Positions 1-6,175 of a stretch of 9,718 nt of DNA are shown piece after piece. The stretch comes from Acidobacteriota bacterium (GTDB taxonomy: Bacteria > Acidobacteriota > Vicinamibacteria > Vicinamibacterales > UBA2999), in NCBI GenBank assembly GCA_947465275.1, contig CANIAI010000054.1:1-9718 (forward strand), written 5' to 3'. The notes below the pieces were generated by a model, which ran no database searches, was not told the DNA's origin, and saw nothing but the letters and a program-made list of their open reading frames with translations. The position numbers and the translations under genes are program-made. The stretch's first letter is position 1. Every line of letters starts with the position of its first letter.

Positions 1-20
1 AGGGGCGCGTGAGCGCCCCT
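1..20. terminator. GC-rich hairpin at left edge, probable terminator of the cytochrome gene
   Basis: AGGGGCGC (1-8) and GCGCCCCT (13-20) form a perfect 8-bp stem around the 4-nt loop GTGA. It lies 57 nt beyond the stop codon of the minus-strand cytochrome gene, where a factor-independent terminator would be expected. Read on the plus strand, the bases after it (CTTCGTGTCT) are only weakly T-rich. Read on the minus strand, the possible T tract lies outside the window. It could serve the cytochrome gene, a plus-strand gene to the left, or both. Confidence 0.55.
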
Positions 21-76
21 CTTCGTGTCTGAGAGCGTGCCGCCGCGAATGATGGTGCGGCGGTGTTCGGGAGCGC

Positions 77-613
77 CTACGCGCCGCCCTGACGGCCGCC
101 CGCGGGCGCACCGGCCGGAGCCGCAGCCGGCGCCGCGTACTTCGGGATCGCCTGGCCACGGTGGCAGGTGCCGCACTGCACGCGGGTCACGTCGTAGTTT
201 GCGGGCTTGCCGAGATCGGCCGGCGTCAGCTTCGCGTTGAAGTCACGCGCCGCCAGCATCATCAGGCGAGCGGTCTTCTTGGCCGGCTTCTCATCCGACG
301 CCATGTTGTTCGCCGGGTTGCCACGACCCTGGTACACGTGGCAGTAGCTGCAATCGACGCCGAGCGCGGTCTCGAAAGCCTGCATGATGGCCACGACCTG
401 CGGGGCTGGCGTGTTGGCCGGGAGCACCGTCAGGTTCGTGAACCCGCCGCCCCCGCCACCCTGACGGCCGCCGCCGGCACCACCCTGACGACCCTGGCCC
501 TGGGGGGCCGCCTGGCCACCCTGTGCGGGCTGCGCCTGCTGCGCCGAGAGCGCCCCGGCAAGCAGCAGCACGCCGGCTGCCGCGAAAATCCACTGGAACG
601 AAGAACGGTTCAT
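77..613 (-). CDS. Secreted diheme c-type cytochrome, reaction-centre cytochrome c subunit-like
   Basis: This 178-residue exported protein probably carries electrons in the periplasm. Residues 1-24 form a Sec signal peptide: MNRSS, a hydrophobic core of FAAAGVLLLAGAL type, and likely cleavage after ALSA. A low-complexity Gly/Gln/Ala linker follows (about 25-57), then a folded core (58-158) with two c-haem motifs, CSYCH (88-92) and CGTCH (147-151). Each is preceded by a helix with methionine (Met77; Met118/119) that could be the axial haem ligand, as in the CytoC_RC family (PF02276). The reaction-centre subunit itself carries four haems, so this is a two-haem relative. The family is often annotated 'photosynthetic reaction centre cytochrome c subunit' in non-phototrophic Acidobacteriota; nothing here indicates photosynthesis. 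The frame stays open upstream to 850, but the start at 613 gives the signal peptide and has AAGGAG just before it, though only 1 nt from the ATG. The tail (159-178) is Ala/Pro/Gly-rich and repeats the linker motif GRQGG. Its redox partner is unknown. Confidence 0.88.
   Translation of the reverse strand: MNRSSFQWIFAAAGVLLLAGALSAQQAQPAQGGQAAPQGQGRQGGAGGGRQGGGGGGFTNLTVLPANTPAPQVVAIMQAFETALGVDCSYCHVYQGRGNPANNMASDEKPAKKTARLMMLAARDFNAKLTPADLGKPANYDVTRVQCGTCHRGQAIPKYAAPAAAPAGAPAGGRQGGA
82..472 (-). repeat. In-frame repeat encoding GRQGG at both ends of the cytochrome
   Basis: The 19-nt segments 82-100 and 454-472 are identical except for one base (G86 versus A458), and they lie 372 nt (124 codons) apart in the same frame. 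A shorter related copy lies at about 480-494. On the minus strand they encode GRQGG at residues 173-177, 49-53 and 41-45 of the cytochrome. The linker copies are close tandem repeats. The C-terminal copy lies on the other side of the haem core. Confidence 0.6.
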
Positions 614-662
614 GCTCCTTATCCTCACTCGCAGAAGGGACACGTGCGAATTCTGCGCGGGT

Positions 663-691
663 AACGTAACAGAAACTGTCCTCCCGTTCAA
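663..691 (-). promoter_or_regulatory. Putative sigma70-type promoter of the cytochrome gene
   Basis: On the minus strand, TTGAAC (691-686) and TACGTT (668-663) are separated by exactly 17 nt. The -10 hexamer is preceded directly by TGT, which fits an extended -10 (TGn). The -35 matches consensus at 4 of 6 positions and the -10 at 3 of 6. Transcription would begin near 656, giving a leader of about 43 nt. The hexamers are only moderate, but spacing, extended -10 and position agree. Confidence 0.4.
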
Positions 692-742
692 ACGAAGAGT
701 CGGTCGGCGCGTCAGTTCCGCGGGACGATCGGCGCGAGATCC

Positions 743-772
743 TTGACGCTGCGGGAACAGGACCGCTAGCAT
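743..772 (+). promoter_or_regulatory. Putative sigma70-type promoter of sucCD
   Basis: TTGACG (743-748, 5 of 6 to consensus) and TAGCAT (767-772, 4 of 6) are separated by 18 nt. Predicted initiation is near 779, leaving a leader of about 100 nt before the sucC GTG. This is the best promoter-like pair in the divergent region between the cytochrome gene and sucC. Confidence 0.5.
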
Positions 773-805
773 ACGGGGCTGTCTGCCCTGACGAGGTGTG
801 TGCCC

Positions 806-827
806 TGAGCGTGCTGACGAACGCTCA
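806..827 (+). other. Stem-loop in the sucC leader
   Basis: TGAGCGT (806-812) and ACGCTCA (821-827) form a perfect 7-bp stem around an 8-nt loop, inside the inferred untranslated leader of sucC and 53 nt before its start. No T tract follows and I recognise no riboswitch class. It may be chance, a stability element or a binding site. Confidence 0.3.
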
Positions 828-880
828 TCCGCGCCGCCCCGCCACGCCACCCATATGCCTATTCGTCACACCCGGTCCTT

Positions 881-2053
<1,173 letters not shown>

Positions 2054-2084
2054 CGCGCAGCCCACATCAACTCCGACTGAGAGC

Positions 2085-2089
2085 AAAGG
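2085..2089 (+). promoter_or_regulatory. Ribosome binding site of sucD
   Basis: AAAGG lies 6 nt before GTG 2096. It supports the GTG start, which also gives the conserved family N-terminus (SVLLDKNTR-like). sucC has no comparable signal. Confidence 0.6.
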
Positions 2090-2095
2090 TCACAC

Positions 2096-2977
2096 GTGGC
2101 AGTCCTCCTCGACAAGAACACGCGACTCATCGTCCAGGGTCTCACTGGGCGCGAAGGAACCTTTCACGCCAAGGCGGCCGCGGCGTACCACACCAAGGTG
2201 GTCGGCGGTGTCACGCCCGGCAAGGGCGGCACGACGCACGAAGGCTGGCCGGTGTTCAACACCGTCCATGACGCCGTGAACGAAACCGGCGCGAACGCGA
2301 CCGTGATCTTCGTCCCGCCGCCGTTCGCGGCCGACGCGATCATGGAGGCGACCGACGCGGGCATCCCGCTCATCGTCTGCATCACCGAAGGCATTCCGAC
2401 CGTCGACATGCTGAAGGTGTGGACGTTCATGCAGGGCAAGGCGAGCCGCCTCATCGGGCCGAACTGCCCGGGCGTCCTCTCGGCCGGCATGGGCAAGGCG
2501 GGGATCATCCCGGCCAACATCTGCCGCGAAGGGCGGGTCGGCATCGTCTCGAAGAGCGGCACGCTCACCTACGAGGCGATTCACCAGCTCTCGAAGGTCG
2601 GGATGGGCCAGACGACCTGCATCGGCATCGGCGGTGACCCGCTGATCGGCACCAGCCACATCGATGCGCTGAAGCTGTTCGCCGACGATCCGGACACCGA
2701 GGCGGTCATCCTCATCGGCGAGATCGGGGGCACCGCCGAAGTCGAGGCGGCTGACTACATCAAGGCCGAGTTCAGCAAGTGCGGCAAGCCGGTCGTCGGC
2801 TTCATCGCCGGCCAGACCGCGCCCCCCGGACGTCGCATGGGCCACGCCGGTGCGATCATCGCGGGCGGGCAGGGCACGGCGGCGGAGAAGATGGACGCGC
2901 TCGCGAAGGCGGGCGTGCACGTCGCCACGAGCCCGGCCGAGATGGGCCAGAAGATGCGCGAGGCGCTCGGGCGCTAG
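2096..2977 (+). CDS. sucD: Succinyl-CoA synthetase (ADP-forming) subunit alpha
   Basis: SucD is the CoA-binding, phospho-accepting alpha subunit that pairs with SucC. Its 293 residues fit the family (about 290). The N-terminal CoA-binding Rossmann domain covers about 1-125, with VQGLTGREGTFH (13-24) and GPNCPG (121-126). The ligase domain holds SKSGTLTYE (152-160), GIGGDP (177-182), the acidic motif IGEIGG (207-212) and GHAGAI (249-254). His250 is the predicted phosphorylated histidine and corresponds to His246 of E. coli. Glu209 corresponds to the glutamate that contacts the phosphohistidine. A 3-residue insertion relative to E. coli lies between them (around 224-231), which looks like ordinary loop variation. 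Start is GTG at 2096. A strong hairpin follows the stop codon, then ndk. Confidence 0.97.
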   Translation: MAVLLDKNTRLIVQGLTGREGTFHAKAAAAYHTKVVGGVTPGKGGTTHEGWPVFNTVHDAVNETGANATVIFVPPPFAADAIMEATDAGIPLIVCITEGIPTVDMLKVWTFMQGKASRLIGPNCPGVLSAGMGKAGIIPANICREGRVGIVSKSGTLTYEAIHQLSKVGMGQTTCIGIGGDPLIGTSHIDALKLFADDPDTEAVILIGEIGGTAEVEAADYIKAEFSKCGKPVVGFIAGQTAPPGRRMGHAGAIIAGGQGTAAEKMDALAKAGVHVATSPAEMGQKMREALGR

Positions 2978-3005
2978 CCCGGGCGTTCCGCCACCCGTTC
3001 ACTCC

Positions 3006-3030
3006 AGGACGCCCCGGACCGGGGCGTCCT
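3006..3030 (+). terminator. Perfect 10-bp hairpin between sucD and ndk
   Basis: AGGACGCCCC (3006-3015) and GGGGCGTCCT (3021-3030) pair perfectly around the 5-nt loop GGACC, 28 nt after the sucD stop. The following bases (CACCCAGGGA) contain no T tract, so a classical intrinsic terminator is not complete. It could be a partial terminator that lowers ndk transcription, a block to 3' decay that stabilises sucCD mRNA, or a processing site. The inverted repeat is certain; its function is inferred. Confidence 0.6.
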
Positions 3031-3051
3031 CACCCAGGGAATCACGACCAG

Positions 3052-3465
3052 ATGGAACGTACGTTCGCGATCATCAAGCCCGATGCCGTCGCCGGGAAGA
3101 AGGCGGGGCAGATCCTCGCCCGCATCGAGGAAGCCGGCTTCACCGTGAAGGGCATGCGCCTCACGCACCTGTCGAAGGCGGCCGCCGAGGGCTTCTACGC
3201 GGTGCACAGGGAGCGCCCGTTCTTCGGCGAGCTCACCGACTTCATGTCATCGGGACCCTGCGTCCTGCTCTGCCTCGAGGCGCCGGACGCCATCAGGAAG
3301 TGGCGCACGCTGATGGGAGCGACCGACCCGGCCAAGGCCGACGCGGGTACCCTGCGCCGCGACTTCGGGACCTCGATCGGCAACAACGCGACGCACGGGT
3401 CGGACGCGCCGGAGACGGCGGCGTTCGAGCTCGGCTACTTCTTCCGGGGCATGGAAACGCTCTGA
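3052..3465 (+). CDS. ndk: Nucleoside diphosphate kinase
   Basis: Ndk transfers the gamma-phosphate from ATP to other NDPs and dNDPs through a phosphohistidine, balancing cytoplasmic NTP and dNTP pools. The 137-residue length is typical of bacterial Ndk. The start MERTFAIIKPDAV (1-13) carries the conserved IKPDAV with Lys9. GFYAVHRERPFF (47-58) corresponds to the substrate-binding Kpn region. The signature NATHGSDAP (112-120) contains the predicted phosphoacceptor His115. SDAP replaces the more common SDS, an ordinary variant. ATG 3052 gives the conserved N-terminus; AGGGA at 3036-3040 is a rather distant ribosome binding site. An upstream-extended frame exists but runs through the sucD coding region. 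Position directly after sucCD is functionally sensible, because the NTP made by SucCD is the donor for Ndk. Confidence 0.97.
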   Translation: MERTFAIIKPDAVAGKKAGQILARIEEAGFTVKGMRLTHLSKAAAEGFYAVHRERPFFGELTDFMSSGPCVLLCLEAPDAIRKWRTLMGATDPAKADAGTLRRDFGTSIGNNATHGSDAPETAAFELGYFFRGMETL

Positions 3466-3478
3466 GCGAAGGGACTCC

Positions 3479-3676
3479 GTGGGCCGCACGCTGATCGTCG
3501 TCGGCCTGCTCATCGCGGCGGCCGGGCTCCTCGTGAGCCTCGGCCTTCCGCTCGGACGCCTCCCGGGGGACATGTCGTTCCGCCGGGGGAACTTCTCGTT
3601 CTACTTCCCGCTCACGACCTCGATCCTGGCGAGCATCGTCCTGACGCTGGTCATGATGTTCCTCGGGAAGCGCTAG
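3479..3676 (+). CDS. Small two-helix membrane protein, DUF2905 type
   Basis: This 65-residue protein is predicted to lie in the inner membrane. Helix 1 (about 3-22) reads TLIVVGLLIAAAGLLVSLG, and helix 2 (about 45-62) includes SILASIVLTLVMMFLG. The short linker LGRLPGDMSFRRGNFSFYFP (25-44) contains LPGD and RRGNFxFYFP, the hallmark of the DUF2905 family (PF11146). Those conserved residues are the only functional clue, and no function is established to my knowledge. GTG at 3479 is chosen because GAAGGGA at 3468-3474 is well placed and the N-terminus matches relatives. The gap to ndk is 13 nt, and its stop codon overlaps the dcd ribosome binding site, so it is clearly co-transcribed with both. 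Confidence 0.88.
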   Translation: MGRTLIVVGLLIAAAGLLVSLGLPLGRLPGDMSFRRGNFSFYFPLTTSILASIVLTLVMMFLGKR

Positions 3677-3679
3677 GAG
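3675..3679 (+). promoter_or_regulatory. dcd ribosome binding site overlapping the preceding stop codon
   Basis: AGGAG begins within the TAG stop (3674-3676) of the DUF2905 gene and lies 6 nt before the dcd ATG at 3686. This fixes the dcd start and suggests that ribosomes finishing the small gene affect entry at dcd (translational coupling). Confidence 0.7.
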
Positions 3680-3685
3680 CCGTCG

Positions 3686-4243
3686 ATGGCATCGATCAAG
3701 GCTGACCGCTGGATCCGGCAGATGGCGCTCGAGCACGGCATGATCGAGCCGTTCGAGGATCGGCAGGTGCGGGACGGCGTCATCTCGTACGGCCTCTCGT
3801 CGTATGGATACGACATCCGCGTCGCCGACGAGTTCAAGGTCTTCACGAACATCAACAGCACGGTCGTCGACCCGAAGAACTTCGACAGCCGGTCGTTCGT
3901 CGACATCAAGGCCGACATCTGCATCATTCCGCCGAACTCGTTCGCCCTGGCGCGCACGGTGGAGTACTTCCGCATCCCGCGCGACGTCCTGACGGTCTGC
4001 GTCGGCAAGTCGACGTACGCCCGCTGTGGCCTGATCGTCAACGTGACCCCCTTCGAGCCCGAGTGGGAGGGCTTCGTGACCCTCGAAATCTCGAACACCA
4101 CGCCGCTGCCGGCGCGCGTGTACGCGAACGAGGGAATCTCGCAGGTGCTCTTCTTCCAGAGCGACGAGGTGTGCGAGGTGTCGTACGCCGACAAGAAGGG
4201 GAAGTACCAGAAGCAGCAGGGGCTCACCCTGCCGCGCCTCTGA
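3686..4243 (+). CDS. dcd: dCTP deaminase
   Basis: Dcd deaminates dCTP to dUTP, the precursor route to dTTP. It belongs to the trimeric dUTPase-like beta-barrel family. The 185-residue length fits. Visible features are SSYGYDIRVADEF (38-50), PPNSFALARTVEYF (82-95), GKSTYAR (107-113), NVTPFEPEWEGF (119-130) and TLEISN (132-137). Ser109, Arg113 and Glu134 match the catalytic Ser111, Arg115 and Glu138 of E. coli Dcd. The C-terminal segment with YQKQQGLTLPRL resembles the flexible tail that closes over the active site. Some relatives are bifunctional dCTP deaminase/dUTPases, and I cannot exclude this from the sequence alone. No separate dut gene is present in the window. It ends the first group of nucleotide genes; 73 nt separate it from the next start, with a promoter signal in the gap. 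Confidence 0.94.
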   Translation: MASIKADRWIRQMALEHGMIEPFEDRQVRDGVISYGLSSYGYDIRVADEFKVFTNINSTVVDPKNFDSRSFVDIKADICIIPPNSFALARTVEYFRIPRDVLTVCVGKSTYARCGLIVNVTPFEPEWEGFVTLEISNTTPLPARVYANEGISQVLFFQSDEVCEVSYADKKGKYQKQQGLTLPRL

Positions 4244-4296
4244 GCCGGTCGTCTCCGGCCGCCGGGGCGTGTGCCGCGAGGGGCCGCCCCGCCCCT
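4244..4296 (+). terminator. Weak GC-rich hairpins after dcd
   Basis: Immediately after the dcd stop, GCCGG (4244-4248) can pair with CCGGC (4255-4259) around 6 nt. Further on, AGGGGC (4279-4284) can pair with GCCCCT (4291-4296) around 6 nt. Neither is followed by a T tract. They may attenuate read-through from dcd ahead of the TATAAT at 4303, or may only reflect base composition. Confidence 0.3.
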
Positions 4297-4302
4297 GCCC
4301 GC

Positions 4303-4308
4303 TATAAT
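4303..4308 (+). promoter_or_regulatory. Consensus -10 box 8 nt before the carbonic anhydrase start
   Basis: TATAAT matches the -10 consensus exactly in very GC-rich surroundings. Only 8 nt separate it from the ATG at 4317, so the predicted start site (about 4315) would give an mRNA with a leader of 0-3 nt. No Shine-Dalgarno precedes this ATG, which agrees. There is no recognisable -35 (4280-4285 is G/C-rich) and no TGn extension. Confidence 0.6.
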
Positions 4309-4316
4309 CAGCACGC

Positions 4317-4838
4317 ATGATCCGCCCGTACCGCTCGATTCTCCCGACCATCGACCCGACCGCGTACATCGACGTCAGCGCGCAGGTGATCGGCGACGTC
4401 CATGTGGGTGCCGAGAGCAGCATCTGGATGAACGCCGTCGTGCGGGGCGACGTGAACAGCATCCGGATCGGCCGGCGGTCGAACATCCAGGACCTGTCGG
4501 TCGTGCACGTGATGCACGGCACCCACGCCACGACCATCGGTGACGAGGTGACGGTCGGCCACGCGGTGATCCTGCACGGCTGCACCATCGAGGACCGGTG
4601 CCTGATCGGAATGGGGGCGACCATCATGAACGGGGCGGTCGTCGGCGCCGGGTCGATCGTGGCTGCCGGGTCGCTCGTGCCCGAACGGATGATCATCCCA
4701 CCCGGCTCGATGGTGATGGGGATGCCGGCGAAGGTGCGCCGCAGCCTGATGGCCGACGAGATCGAGTCGATCCGCGACTACGCTGACAACTACGTCCGGT
4801 ATCGCCTCGACTACGTCGACGAACCGGAGCGGTCCTGA
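4317..4838 (+). CDS. Gamma-class carbonic anhydrase-like hexapeptide-repeat protein
   Basis: This 173-residue protein has the left-handed beta-helix of the gamma carbonic anhydrase/YrdA/PaaY group, which usually forms trimers with zinc sites at subunit interfaces. Hexapeptide-type repeats run through about 13-137 (for example VIGDVHVGAESSIW and VIGDE/TVGHAVI patterns). A C-terminal helix (about 141-170) follows. The predicted metal ligands are His64 (SVVHV), His82 and His87 (GHAVILHGC). VVRGD (41-45) and IQD (57-59) are the conserved Arg, Asp and Gln of the family. Carbonic anhydrase activity is possible, but many close relatives are inactive or have thioesterase-like roles, so the exact reaction is uncertain. 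ATG 4317 is fixed by the family N-terminus (RPY..ILP) and has no ribosome binding site. hisS begins 2 nt after its stop. Confidence 0.88.
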   Translation: MIRPYRSILPTIDPTAYIDVSAQVIGDVHVGAESSIWMNAVVRGDVNSIRIGRRSNIQDLSVVHVMHGTHATTIGDEVTVGHAVILHGCTIEDRCLIGMGATIMNGAVVGAGSIVAAGSLVPERMIIPPGSMVMGMPAKVRRSLMADEIESIRDYADNYVRYRLDYVDEPERS

Positions 4839-4840
4839 GC

Positions 4841-6175
4841 ATGGCACGCACTGAACCCGCGCGCGGGATGCGCGACTTCCTGCCGGAAGACGTCCGGCGC
4901 CGCGTGCACGTCATTGGCGTGATCACGCAGATCTACGAGCGCTACGGCTTCGAGCCGCTCGAGACACCGGCGGTCGAGAACATCGAGACCCTCCTCGGCA
5001 AGTACGGCGAGGAAGGCAACCAGCTGATCTACAAGATCCTGAAGCGGGGCGAGCACGAGGCGAGCGGGCAGGCCGACCTGGCGCTGCGCTACGACCTCAC
5101 CGTGCCGCTCGCGCGCGTCGTCGCCCACCACCACGCGAAGCTGCCGCGCCTGTTCCGGCGCTACCAGATTCAGCCGGTGTGGCGCGCCGATCGTCCGGCC
5201 CGCGGCCGCTTCCGCGAGTTCTACCAGTGCGACGTGGACGCGCTCGGGTCGACGTCGGCCGTGGTCGAGGCCGAATTGTGCGCCGCCGTCTCCGACGTGC
5301 TGCTCGCGCTCGGCTTCACCGATTTCCGCATCCGGCTCAACCATCGGCAGCTGCTCACCGCGCTGCTCGGTCTGGCGGGCGTGCCGGCCGACAAGCACAC
5401 CGACGCGATCACCGCGCTCGACAAGCTCGACAAGATCGGACCCGACGGGGTGCGGAAGGAACTGGGCGACCGCGGCGTGGACGAGACCGCGCAGGCGAAG
5501 CTCGTGGAACTGTTCCTCGGCGGGTCGACCAACGCCGACCTGCCGCGGCTGGCCGGGCTGCTGGAGGGCGACCCGGTGGGCGTGGCGGCCGTCGCAAACC
5601 TGCAGGCGATCCTCGGCCTCGCCGACGGGACGAGCGCCGATGGGCGCATGGCCTTCGACGTGACACTCGCCCGCGGCCTGTCGTACTACACCGGCGCCAT
5701 CATGGAGATTGCCGTGCCCGACCTGGCCGGCAGCCTCGGGGGCGGCGGGCGATACGACAACCTGGTCGGGATGTTCTCGAAGGACACGATTCCGGCGTGC
5801 GGCTTCTCGTTGGGACTCGAGCGGATCCTGGTCGTGATGGGGGAGCGGGGCATGTTCCCGCCGACGCTCGCGACGACGCCGGCCGATGTCATGCTCGCCT
5901 GCTTCGACGCCTCGGGCCTCGGCGCGGCGATTCGCGTCGCCGCCACGCTGCGCGAGGCGGGGCTCCGGGTGCTCGTGTACCCCGACGCCGACAAGATCGG
6001 GAAGCAGATCAAGTACGCTGACAGCCGGGGCATCCCCTTCGTGGGGCTCCTCGGCGAGGACGAAATCCGGAGCGGCACCCTCACCGTCAAGCACCTGTCC
6101 GCCCAGACCCAAACCACCTACGACCAGGCGGCGGCCGGCGCCGCCCTTCGAGAGGCACTGACGCACCGTGGCTGA
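4841..6175 (+). CDS. hisS: Histidyl-tRNA synthetase
   Basis: HisRS is a class II enzyme that charges tRNAHis with histidine in the cytoplasm. Its 444 residues are slightly above the usual bacterial length (about 420-430). The N-terminus holds ARGMRDFLPED (7-17). Next come LRYDLTVPLAR (82-92), motif 2 with YQIQPVWRADRP (108-119) and GRFREFYQCD (122-131), the histidine-binding RGLSYYTG (278-285), GGGGRYDNLVGMF (300-312), motif 3 GFSLGLERI (321-329), and a C-terminal anticodon-binding domain (about 345-444). REFYQCD and LRYDLTVP resemble eukaryotic cytosolic HisRS and the bacterial groups related to it more than E. coli HisRS. The loop RPARGR has Ala120 where E. coli has Gln (RPQKGR). ATG 4841 follows the previous stop by 2 nt; GGAG at 4826-4829 is a distant ribosome binding site. 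The 3' end overlaps aspS by 8 nt. Confidence 0.96.
   Translation: MARTEPARGMRDFLPEDVRRRVHVIGVITQIYERYGFEPLETPAVENIETLLGKYGEEGNQLIYKILKRGEHEASGQADLALRYDLTVPLARVVAHHHAKLPRLFRRYQIQPVWRADRPARGRFREFYQCDVDALGSTSAVVEAELCAAVSDVLLALGFTDFRIRLNHRQLLTALLGLAGVPADKHTDAITALDKLDKIGPDGVRKELGDRGVDETAQAKLVELFLGGSTNADLPRLAGLLEGDPVGVAAVANLQAILGLADGTSADGRMAFDVTLARGLSYYTGAIMEIAVPDLAGSLGGGGRYDNLVGMFSKDTIPACGFSLGLERILVVMGERGMFPPTLATTPADVMLACFDASGLGAAIRVAATLREAGLRVLVYPDADKIGKQIKYADSRGIPFVGLLGEDEIRSGTLTVKHLSAQTQTTYDQAAAGAALREALTHRG

Noticed and set aside
77..613. Possible evidence for phototrophy from the reaction-centre-like cytochrome
   Set aside because: The protein has two haem motifs, not four, and no pigment or reaction-centre genes are nearby. 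The family is common in non-phototrophs, so phototrophy is not supported.
614..850. N-terminal extension of the cytochrome up to 850
   Set aside because: The extra 79 residues are Arg-rich and not conserved-looking, would bury the signal peptide, and would run across both predicted promoters.
2779..3051. Upstream extension of ndk from 2779
   Set aside because: It overlaps the certain 3' part of sucD in another frame and has shadow-like composition. Ndk begins at its conserved MERTFAIIKPDA.
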